Assembly (NCBI RefSeq): GCF_003751225.1 | Contig: NZ_RJKE01000001.1 | Span: 4,092,001-4,156,000, forward strand | DNA length: 64,000 bases | DNA from: Actinocorallia herbida | GTDB taxonomy: Bacteria > Actinomycetota > Actinomycetes > Streptosporangiales > Streptosporangiaceae | Direction of reading: 5' to 3' | Part shown: positions 7,434 through 18,200 of the stretch, piece after piece | How positions within the stretch are numbered: position 1 is the first letter of the stretch | Layout of the letters: each line of letters begins with the position of its first letter | Program-made: the position numbers and the translations under genes | Notes under the pieces: generated by a model | The model's database searches: none | Told to the model about the DNA's origin: nothing | The model's input: only the letters and a program-made list of their open reading frames with translations

Positions 7434-9221
7434 GTGAGCACCACAGACACGCGCGTCGCCCCTGCCATCCTGCGCACGGCGACCGGACGCGAGGCCACCC
7501 GATGGGTCGCGGCGCACTGCCGCGAAGTGCCTTGGCTGACGGCCGCGACAGTGCTCACCACGGTGGCGGGGGCGGCGCTACAGGTGCTGCCGGTACTCCT
7601 GCTCGGCCAGGTGGTCGACGGAGTCAAAGACGGGGAGTCTCGTTCGATCCTCCTCACCGTGGGCACGTTGATGGTGGCCGCCGCGCTTCTCGGCACGGCG
7701 GCCACTGCCGCGTCCACCTACCTCATCGGACGGCTGGGCGCCGATCTGCTCGCCAGGCTGCGCGAAGGCGCGGTCCGGGCGGTGCTCGGGATGCCGAGCG
7801 CCCGGATCGAGGAGGTCGGCCGCGGCGACGTGCTGTCCAGGGTCGGCGACGACGTGGCCGTGGTGTCGAAGGGCATCCGCACGGCGGTCCCGACGGTGTT
7901 CTCCGCGGGCGTCCTCGTCGTCGTCGCCACGCTCGGCATGTTCGGGCTCGACTGGCGGCTCGGCCTCGCGGGCGCGGGCGCGCTGCCCGCCTACGCGCTG
8001 GCGCTGCGCTGGTATCTGCCCCGTTCCGCGCCTCTCTACCAGGAGCGCGCGGTGGCCCAGGCCGACCGCGCGCAGGCCTTCATCAGCGGGCTCAACGGGA
8101 TCGAGACGGTTCGCGCCTACCGGCTCGAAGCGCGGTTCCGCGAGAAGGTCGACCAGGAGTCGTGGCGGGTGCGCAACCTCGGGATCGAGGTCTTCCGGTT
8201 CTTCGGCAGGTTCGTCGGCCGGGAGAACCGCGCCGAGTTCGTCGGGCTCGTCCTCATCCTCCTGGTCGGCTACGCGCTGCTGGAGAACGACGCGGCGAAG
8301 CTCGGCGACGTGTCGGCGGCCGCGCTGCTGTTCCACCGGCTGTTCACCCCGCTCGGCGCCATCATGTTCACCTTCGACGAGGCGCAGAAATCGGGTGCGA
8401 GCCTGACCCGGCTCGTCGGGGTGCTGGGCGAGTCCGCGGAGGAGCGCCTGGTGGGCGACGCGGCGGTCAAGGCCGCGGCGGCGGGGGAGTACCCGGTCGA
8501 GGTGCGGGGGCTGACATTCGGCTATCCCGATTCCGAGAGCCCGGTACTCCTCGACGTCGACCTGACGATCCCGGCGGGCGGTTCACTCGCCCTGGTGGGC
8601 GCGACGGGCGCGGGCAAGACGACGCTCGCGGCGCTGATCGCCGGCATCGGCACCCCGCAGGCGGGCTCGGTGCGCGTCGGGGAGACCGACCTCGTCGGAC
8701 TCGACGAGGCGGCCACCCGCGCTCTGGTGAGCATCCTGACGCAGGAGACGCACGTGTTCTCCGGCCCGCTCGCCGAGGACCTCCGGCTCGCCGCCCCCGC
8801 GGCGACCGACGCCGAGCTGCGCGACGCGCTGCGCACGGTCGGCGCGGACGGATGGGTCGACGCACTGCCCGACGGCCTGGCCACGGTGGTCGGTGAGGGC
8901 GGCGAACGTCTCGACGGCACCAAGGTCGCCCAGGTCGCGCTGGCCCGGCTGGTGCTGGGCCGGGCCCCGGTGGTGGTGCTCGACGAGTCCACCGCGGAGG
9001 CGGGCAGCCAGGGCGCGGCCGAGCTCGAGCGCGCGGTGCTCGCCGCGTGCAGAGGCCGCACCACGCTCTTCGTGGCGCACCGGCTGACCCAGGCGATGGC
9101 CGCCGACCGGATCGCGGTGCTGGACGCCGGGCGGGTGGTCGAGGAGGGCACGCACGAGGAGCTGGTGGCCCTCGACGGCCGGTACGCACGGCTGTGGAGC
9201 GCATGGCGGGAGGCGAGTTAG
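7434..9221 (+). CDS. cchG: Siderophore ABC exporter half-transporter, catalytic-site half (degenerate signature)
   Basis: A 595-residue half-transporter: six-helix ABC exporter membrane domain (residues ~25-320) and a C-terminal nucleotide-binding domain. Walker A is intact (GATGAGKTT from residue 389), as are the Q-loop, Walker B with catalytic Glu (VVVLDE) and the H-loop (VAHRL), but the signature is LDGTK (493-497) instead of LSGGQ. It therefore needs a partner providing LSGGQ, and the downstream gene at 20291 has exactly that. The pair should export the finished hydroxamate siderophore. The start is uncertain: GTG 7434 follows a hairpin without a visible ribosome binding site. Its stop codon lies inside the first element of the iron-box array controlling the NRPS gene. 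Confidence 0.88.
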   Translation: MSTTDTRVAPAILRTATGREATRWVAAHCREVPWLTAATVLTTVAGAALQVLPVLLLGQVVDGVKDGESRSILLTVGTLMVAAALLGTAATAASTYLIGRLGADLLARLREGAVRAVLGMPSARIEEVGRGDVLSRVGDDVAVVSKGIRTAVPTVFSAGVLVVVATLGMFGLDWRLGLAGAGALPAYALALRWYLPRSAPLYQERAVAQADRAQAFISGLNGIETVRAYRLEARFREKVDQESWRVRNLGIEVFRFFGRFVGRENRAEFVGLVLILLVGYALLENDAAKLGDVSAAALLFHRLFTPLGAIMFTFDEAQKSGASLTRLVGVLGESAEERLVGDAAVKAAAAGEYPVEVRGLTFGYPDSESPVLLDVDLTIPAGGSLALVGATGAGKTTLAALIAGIGTPQAGSVRVGETDLVGLDEAATRALVSILTQETHVFSGPLAEDLRLAAPAATDAELRDALRTVGADGWVDALPDGLATVVGEGGERLDGTKVAQVALARLVLGRAPVVVLDESTAEAGSQGAAELERAVLAACRGRTTLFVAHRLTQAMAADRIAVLDAGRVVEEGTHEELVALDGRYARLWSAWREAS

Positions 9222-9275
9222 GGGACCCTCATCGAGACTAGTTAGGTGACCCTTAATTAGGTTAGGCTAACCTTC
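9217..9275 (+). promoter_or_regulatory. Iron-box array upstream of the NRPS gene
   Basis: A strong iron box, TTAGGTTAGGCTAACCTTC (9257-9275), matches the 19-bp consensus at 17 positions. Two related elements precede it: GTTAGGGGACCCTCA (9217-9231) and GTTAGGTGACCCTTA (9241-9255), against GTTAGGCTAACCTTC (9261-9275) in the main box. The spacings are 24 and 20 bp, about two helical turns, so several repressor dimers could line up on one face. The first copy overlaps the stop codon of the exporter gene. Confidence 0.85.
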
Positions 9276-9288
9276 GCATCTGGAAGGG

Positions 9289-12200
9289 ATGGCTGAGTCT
9301 TCGATGGTGGAATCCAGTTCTCGTCATGTCCTGCTCACCCCCTCACGTCTGGACGACGTGCGCAGACGGATCGGCGCGTACTCCGACCGAACCATCACCG
9401 AAGCGGGCACACTGGCCCTCGCCTACTGGGCGACGGGCCGGAGCCCCGACGGCCTCCCCCTCACCCCCGACACCCTTTTCGCCGACGTCCTCGGCTGGGT
9501 CGACAACGGTGGGGGAGGCGTCGGGGGATACGCGGTAGGCGCGGACGGCGGGAGCATCGTCCTCCCCGAGGGCGTCTCCCACCCGGACGCCCAGCTCGCC
9601 CTGGACGACCTTGCGGACTTCCCCGACCGGCCCCTCGGCAGCGTCGCCCCGTCCAGCGTCGCGGCCCGGCTCGCCGCCCTCGCCGCATGGCACGACAACA
9701 CCGTGGACAGGGACCGGCCGACCCTCGTGGAGCTGTTCCGCGAGCAGGCCAGGATCCGGCCCGACGCGGTCGCCATCGTGGACGAGCACCGGTCGCTCAC
9801 CTACGGGGAGGCGGCCGCGCTGTCGAACCAGCTCGCCCGTCGGCTGCGCGACCTCGGGCTCGGCGCCGAGCAGGTCGTCGGCATCTCCCTCGGCCGCTCC
9901 GCCGAGATGGTGATCGGCCTGCTCGCGGTGCTCCAGGCGGGCGGCGCCTTCGTGCCGCTCGACCCCCGGTGGCCCGCCGCGCGCCGCGCCGTCGTCATCG
10001 AGGACGCCCGGGTCGTCCTGCAGCTCAACGCCTCCGGGGAAGGCGACGGGGACGAGCCGTCCGCCGTCGCGGTGGACCTGGACGACTGGAAGTTCGGTGA
10101 GTACTCGGGCGAGCCGACCGAGGTGGTGCTGTCCGGATCCGCGCTCGCGTACGTCATCTTCACGTCGGGCTCGACCGGACGGCCCAAGGGCGCGATGATC
10201 CGGCACGAGGCGATCAGCGAGCGCCTGCTGTGGCAGGTGAACCAGATCCTGCACTTCGGCCACGACGACGCGTCGCTGTTCAAGGCGCCGCTGTCATTCG
10301 ACATCTCCATCAACGAGATCTTCCTGCCGCTGGTGTGCGGCGGCCGCCTCGTCATCCTGCGGCCCGGCGGCGAACGCGACCCGCACCATCTGCTGAGCGT
10401 CATCGACGAGCAGCGCGTCACCTTCGTGTACCTGGTGTCGTCCATGCTCGACGTGCTGCTGGAGATCGCGGGCGACTCCGGCCGGCTGGACAGCCTCCGG
10501 CACGTGTGGTGCGGCGGCGAGGTCCTCACCCCCGAGCTGTACGAGCGGTTCCGCACCAGGCTCGACATCCCGATGTACCACGGCTACGGCCCCGCCGAGA
10601 CGACGATCGGCGTCTCGCACGTCATCTACCGGGGCGAGGCCGAGCGCCTGTCGACGTCCATCGGCAAGGCCAACCCGAACACCCAGCTCTATGTGCTGGA
10701 CGACGAACTGCGCCCGGTCCCGGTCGGCGTCGGCGGCGAACTCTACGTGGGCGGGTTCCTCCTGGGCCGCGGCTACGTCAACGCCCCCGGCCTGACCGCC
10801 TCCCGCTTCGTCGCCAACCCCTTCGCGACGGACGGGTCGCGCCTCTACCGGACCGGCGACCTCGCCAGGTACGCCCCGGACGGATCGCTGGACTTCCTGG
10901 GCAGGGCCGACAACCAGATCAAGATCCGCGGCATGCGGCTGGAGCTCGAGGACGTCGAGGCGGGACTCGCCGAGCATCCGAGGGTCCGGCACACCTGTGT
11001 CGTCGCGAAGAAGAACTCGGCGGGCGGCACCTACCTCGTCGGCTATGTGATCCCGGCGGGCGGCGCCGCGGACCTGCGGGCCGCCGAGGTGAAGGCGTGG
11101 GCCGCCGAGCACCTGGTCGAGTACATGGTGCCCGCGCACATCGTCGTCATGGCGGAGTTCCCGCTCACCGCCAACGGCAAGCTGGACCGGCGCGCGCTGC
11201 CCGAGCCGGAGGTCGGCGCGGGCCCGCTGCTGGCTCCCTCGACCGACGCCGAGCACGCGGTGTGCGGCGCGGTGGCCGCGGCGCTGCGGCTGGACGCGGT
11301 CGGCGTGGACCAGAACTTCTTCGCCCTCGGCGGCGACAGCATCCTCGCGATCTCCCTGCTGAGCGCGCTGCGCGAGGTCGGCCTGTACGTCACCGCGACG
11401 CAGATCTTCACCAGCGAGACCATCGGGGCGCTCGCCGCCGTGGCGAGCCGCGACGAGGTCTCGGCCGTGGACCGCGAGGACGTCGCGACGGGCCCCGTCG
11501 CGGGCTCGCCGATCGTCCAGTGGCTCGGTGAGACCACCGGCGCCATCGACGGATTCGTGCAGTCGGTCGTGCTCACGACGCCGGAGGAACTCACCGCCGA
11601 GACCCTCGACGCGATGCTCGCCGCGCTCGTCTCCCGGCACGCCATGCTGCGCGCCAGGCTGGTGCGCGGTGACCGCTGGAGCTTCGACATCCCCGAGGCC
11701 GACGGCGCGGCCGTCGGCTGGCAGGAGAGCGATCTCCCGCTGGAGGCGTGCGTCGGGATCGCCACCGACGGCCTGGACCCGGACGCCGGGGTGATGGTCC
11801 GCGCCGTCTGGCGGCGCGAGGCCCGCCAGCTCGTCCTCGTCGTGCACCACGTGGTGGTCGACGGCGTGTCCTGGCGCGTGCTCATGGACGACCTCGCGAC
11901 CGCCTGGCGGCAGCACACCGAGGGCGCGGCGATCGACCTGCCGCCGGTCGGCACCTCGTTCCGGCGCTGGACGCAGGTGCTGGAGCGGGCCGCGTTCGAC
12001 GCCGACCGCGCCTACTTCCAGCGTCCGCTGCCGGGCCCGGACGGGCAGGTCGGCAGGCGTCCGCTGGGCGAGGCGGACACCGTCGCGTGGGAGGAGACGC
12101 GGCACGTCTCGGTCGCGCCCGACGTCACCGCCGCGCTGCTCGGCGAGGTCCCCGCGAAGTTTCACGCGGGCGTCAACGACGTGCTGGTGACGGCCCTGGC

Positions 12201-15200
12201 CGTCGCCCTCGCCAGATGGCGGAGGGATCTCGGGCAGGACCAGACCTTCCTGCATCTGGAACTCGAAGGACACGGCCGTGAAGGCAGGTTCGTGGCCGAC
12301 GCCGTCGGCTTCGAGCCCGAGCTGTCGCGGACCGTCGGCTGGTTCACGACGCTCTTCCCGGTGGTCGTGGACCCCGGCGCGGCGGCCGACCTCACCGACC
12401 CCGGGTATCTGGCCGCCGCGCTGAAGGCCGTCAAGGAGGACCTCGCCCGGGTGCCGAGCAACGGCCTGGGCTATGGCGCCCTGCGCCACCTCGGCGACGC
12501 CGCGTTCACCGCGCCCGCCCCGCAGGTGCTGTTCAACTACCTGGGCAGGTTCGACGCGGGCGCGTCCCGCGACTGGCAGTTCTCCGGCGCGGCCGGGCAG
12601 CTCGGTGAGAAGCGCGACCCCCGGATGCGCCTGCCGCGCGCACTGGAGTTCAACGCGATCGCCGAGCCGGGCCCGACCGGCGCGTACGAGCTGGTCACCA
12701 CGATCTCCTGGCCCGCCGGCCTGTTCACCGACGCCGACATCACCGTGCTCGGCGGGTACTTCCAGGCGGCTCTGACCGCCCTGTCCGCACTGGAGCAGGG
12801 CGGCCACTCACCCAGCGACTTCCCGCTGGTCCCCCTCACCCAGGCCGACGTGGACGCCCTGGACGGCCCCTCGCTGCGGGACGTCCTGCCGCTGACCCCG
12901 CTCCAGGAAGGGCTGTACTTCCACTCGGTCTTCGACGACGACTCGGCGGGCTCCTACGTCGAGCAGCAGCTCCTCGAGCTGGACGGCCCCGTGGACCCGG
13001 CCCGGGTCGCCGCCGCCGCGACCCGGCTGCTCGCGCTGTACCCGAACCTCGCCGCGCGCTTCGCCGTCCTGGCGGACGGCAGGGTCGTCTCGGTGCTGGA
13101 GAGCGGCGTCGAGGCCCCGTTCACCACGTTGGACCGGCCTGGAGATGGGCTCCCCGGCGAAGCCGGGCTCTCCGAGAGCCCGTCTCCCGGCCCATGGGTA
13201 CGGCCTGGAGATGGGCTCCCCGGCGAAGCCGGGCTCTCCAAGAGCCTGTCTCCAGGCCCATGGGTACGGCCCGGCATCACGGACGACGGGCTCCGTGATC
13301 TCGCCGAGCGCGACCGCCGGGCCGGGTTCGACCTGGCGACCGGCCCGCTGATGCGGTACACGCTCGTCCGCGACGGCTCCCGGAACGTCCTCGTGCAGAC
13401 CGTGCACCACATCATCGCCGACGGCTGGTCGGTGCCGCCGATGCTGCGGGCGCTCCTCGCCGAGTACCACGCACCCGGCAGCGTCTACCCGCGCGGCGGG
13501 TTCCCCGACTACGTGCGCTGGCTCGCCGCGCGCGACGAGGCGGAGAGCGAGCGGGTCTGGGGCGCGGAACTCGCCGGGCTGCCCGGCCCTTCGCTGGTCT
13601 CCGAGGGGCACACCCCGTCCGAGGAGTTCGCCGACACGGCCGAGGAGCCCGAGGTCGACATCGACGCGGGGGCCAGGTCGGCGGGCGTGCCGCTGAGCGT
13701 CGCGGTGCACGCCGCCTGGGCGGTGACGGTCGGCGGGATCCTGCACGGCGGGGACGTCGTGTTCGGTTCGACGGTCTCCGGCCGGGACGCGGACGTGCCG
13801 GGCATCGCGGACATGGTCGGCCTGTTCATCAACACGATCCCCGTCCGAGCGCGCTGGACCGGCACGACGACGGCCCGCGAACTGCTCACCTCCGTGCGGG
13901 ACCACCAGAGCGAGACCCTTCCGTACCAGCATGTCTCGCTGGCACGGATCGGCCGCCAGGTGGGGCACACGCCCCTGTTCGACACCCTTGTGGTGTTCGA
14001 CGTCGCGACCGACGTGGCCGGGCTGCGGCGGCCGGGAGACGAGATCGCCGTCACCGCGATCGTCAACGAGGGCGCGCCGCACTACCCGCTGACGCTCGTG
14101 GTCGAGCGCGGTCTCGACGGGCGGGCGCGGTTCAACCTGATCTACGACGGCGCGCTGCTCCGGGAGGAGGGCGCGCGGGCGATCCTGGGCACGTTCACCG
14201 GCACCCTCGCCGGGCTGCTCACCCGGCCGGACGACCTGGTCGACGAGCTGGTGCCCGGCCGCGGCCCGGAGCCGATTGTCCGGACTACCCTCGGCGGGCT
14301 GTTCGACGCGGCCGCCGAGCGCGATCCGGCGGCCACCGCGGTCACCCGGTGCGGGCTCGACGGGGAGACCCGGTCGCTGACGTACGGGGAACTCGCCTCG
14401 GCGAAGAACGCGCTGGCCTCGGCGCTGCGCGCGGCGGGCGTCGGACCCGGCGAGCGGGTGGCCGTGGCCGTCCCGCGTTCGCTGGAGCAGGTCGTCGCGC
14501 TCGTCGGGATCGTCTCGGCGGGCGGGGCCTACGTGCCGCTCGACCTGGCGTACCCGGACGAGCGGCTGGAGTACGTGCTCGCCGACGCCGCTCCGCAGGT
14601 CGTCCTGGTGGAGGCCGGGCAGCGGGACCGCTTCACGGCGCTGCTGGCCGAGGCGGGCGTCCCGGCGCGGGTGCTCGTGCAGGGCGAGCTGCCCGGGCTG
14701 CCCGAGGAGGCCGCCGCCGAGGCCGTCGAGCCCGGGTGGCACGACGCGGCCTACGTGATCTACACCTCGGGCTCGACGGGCCGGCCCAAGGGCGTCGTCG
14801 TGCCGCACTCGAGTGTGGTGACGCTGCTCGCCAACACTCAGCCCGAGATGGGCTTCGGCCCGGACGACGTGTGGGTGCAGTTCCATTCCTATTCGTTCGA
14901 CTTCGCCGTCTGGGAGCTGTGGGGCGCGCTGGCGCACGGCGGTGAACTGCTGGTGCCCGAGTACGGCCTGACGCGCTCGCCCGTCGACTTCCACAGGCTG
15001 GTCCGCGAGCGCGGGGTGACCGTGCTCAACCAGACCCCGTCGGCCTTCTACCAGTTCATCGAGGCCGACAGGCTCGCGGCGAAGCCCCTCCCGGCGCTGC
15101 GCCGGATCATCTTCGGCGGCGAGGCGCTCGACCTCGGGCGGCTGCGCGGCTGGGTCGAGCGGCATGGGACCGCGACGCCCGAGCTGGTCAACATGTACGG

Positions 15201-18200
15201 GATCACCGAGACCACCGTGCACGTCACGCACCGGGTGCTGACCGACGGGGACTTCGCCGCCGGGGGCGACGGCAGCCCGATCGGAGGCCCGATCCCGGGC
15301 CTCACCGCCTACCTGCTCGACGACGCGCTGCGGCCGGTGCCGCCCGGCCGGGTCGGCGCCATCTATGTCGCGGGAGACCAGGTGTCCCTCGGCTACCTGG
15401 GCAGGCCCGCGCTCACCGCGGGCCGGTTCGTCGCCGACCCGTTCGCGGGCGACGGGTCCCGGATGTACCACACGGGCGATCTCGCCCGTCGGACGCTCGC
15501 CGGCGAGCTCGAGTTCGTCGGCCGCGCGGACGACCAGGTGCAGCTCAAGGGCTTCCGGATCGAGCTGGGCGAGGTCGAGTCGGCGGTCCGGGCGCTGGCC
15601 GGTGTGGTCGACGCGGCGGTCACCGTCGCCGACGGCGGCGACCACCTGGTCGCGCACGTCGTGGGCCGGGTGCCCGATGACTTCGCCCGGCTCGTCGCGG
15701 CCAGGCTGCCCGCGCACATGGTGCCGGGCCGGGTGCTGCCGCTCGACGCGCTGCCGCTGACCGTCAACGGGAAGCTCGACCGGAAGGCGCTGGCGGCGCG
15801 CGCCGCGGAAGAGGAGGCCCCGGCCGTCACCGGCGGCGCCTCGCTCCCCACGCTGGTCGACCTCTTCGCCGAGACGCTGGACGTCGCGGTGGACGGCGAC
15901 ACCGACTTCTTCCGGGCCGGGGGCGACAGCATCGTCGCCATCACCCTGGTCAACCGGGCGCGGACGCGCGGCCTGGCCGTCACGCCGCGCGACGTGTTCC
16001 TGCACCGGACGCCCCGCGCGCTCGCCGAGCACCTGGGCAGCGGGGCGCCGCAGGCCGTCGCGCCCGCGCCGGCGCGTCGCGCGGACGGTCCGCTGCCGCC
16101 GACCCCGATCATCCTGCGGCAGCGGGAACTGGGCGGCTCGCTCGCCCGGTTCGCCCAGGCCAGGACGCTCGCCGTGCCCGACGGCATCGGGCTTTCCGAC
16201 GTCCGGCGGGCCGTCGACGCCGTCGTCGCCGCGCACCCGGTGCTCCGGCTGCGACTGACCGCGACGCACGGGGTGTGGGCGCTGCGCACCGAGCCCGCGC
16301 ACCCGGTCCCGGTCACCGAGGCCGACGACGCGACGGCCGCCGCGAACGAGGCGGCCGGACGGCTCGATCCCGAGTCCGGCGAGGTGATCGCGTTCTCGTG
16401 GCTGGCGGCCGCGCGGACCCTGGTCGTCACCGCGCACCACTTCGCCGTGGACGCGGTGTCCTGGCTCGTCCTGCTGGAGGACCTGGCCACCGCCCTGCGC
16501 GGGGAGCCTCTGGCCCCGCCGACCACCTCCTACGCCGAGTACGCCGAGGCGCTGACGGTCCAGGCCGCCCAGACGCCCGACGGCCTCGGCGCCTGGGTCG
16601 AGACCCTCGACGCGCCCCCGCTCACGGCCGGGATCTCGGGCCTGCGCGAGACCACCGTGGACCTCGCCCCCGAGACCACCGGGCGGCTCGTGCGCACCGC
16701 GCCCGCCGCCCTGGGCGTCGGCCTCACCGAGCTGCTGTGCGGAGCATTGCGCAGCGCGCTGACCAGGGTCCAGCCTTCCCCGACCGATCTCGCGATCGAG
16801 GTCGAGCGGCACGGCAGGGTCCCGGTCGTCGAACATCACGACTACACCCGCACGGTCGGCTGGTTCACCGCGATCGCGCCCGTGCGCCTCACCCCGCACG
16901 CCGACCCCGTCGCGGCGGCGCGCGAGCTCGTCGAGCGCCAGCCGGACGAGGCGGCGCACGTCGCCTACGGGCAGCTCAGGTACCTCAACCCGCAGACCGC
17001 CCCGCTGCTCACCGCCCGTCCGCAGGTGCTGTTCAACTACCTCGGCCGGGGCAGCGAGGCCCAGGCCCTGGCGATCACCGGCGGCGACCAGGGCAGCCCC
17101 TACGCCGTCGAGGTCAACGCCTGGATCGACGAGGGCACCGGAAGCCTGCGCGCGGGCTTCACCCTCGCCGAAGGCGTCCCCGACACGATCACCGGCCACT
17201 GGCTCGGCGCGCTGGAGGAGATCGCCGAGGCCGCCGCGACGGTCGAGCGGACCGCCCCGGTCACCCCGCTCCAGCAGGGCCTGTACTTCCAGGCCCAGTT
17301 GGCGGGCGCGGCCGGGCACTACGTCGCGCAGAGCCACTTCGACTTCGACCGGCGCCTCGACACCGAGGTCCTGGCCGACGCGATGGCCGCGGTGATCGCC
17401 CGGCACCCGGTCGTCGGCGCGGGCTTCACCACCGACGCCGACGGCACCCCCGTCCAGGTGCTCAAGGCGGGCCGCCGCGTCCCCGTCACCACGATCGACC
17501 TGGCGACGGACGCGGAGGTCGACGCGCTGCGCGCCCGGGACCGCGACACCGGCTTCGACCTCGAGGCCCCGCCGCTGATCCGGCTCACCGTGATCCGCCG
17601 TCCCGACGGCCGCGACGGGCTGCTCCTCAGCTACCACCTGCTGCTCTGGGACGGCTGGTCCCGCGAGCTCGTGCTGCGCGACCTCTTCGACGCCTACGCC
17701 ACGCTCCTCGAAGGCGGTGTGCCGGACACGGCCCCGGCCGTCCCGAGCTTCGAGGACCACGCCCGCGCGCTCGCCGCCCGGGACCGGGCGGCGTCGGAGC
17801 GGTTCTGGGCCGGGCACCTGGCCGGGCTGCCCGGCCCGACGCTCCTCGCCGGACCCGCGCCCGCGCTCTCGGACGGCCTGCCTCGCGCGCTCGTCCGCGA
17901 ACTGTCCGACGAGAGGTCGGCGCTCCTGCGGGAGGCCGCCAAGACGCACGGCGTCACTCTGAACGCGCTGCTCACCGGCGCGTTCGGCCTGCTGCTCGGC
18001 GGGCACACGGGCCGCTCCGACGCGGTCTTCGGCGTCACGGTCTCCGGCCGCGAAGGCGCGGACCTCGCTGGGATCGTCGGCGTGCTCCTCAACACCGTTC
18101 CGCAATGGACAAGGGCCCGGCCTGATGCGACCGTGGGGGAGTACCTTTCGGCCGTGCAGGAGGCAAGAGTCGCGGCGATGGAGCACGAACACCTGGGGCT

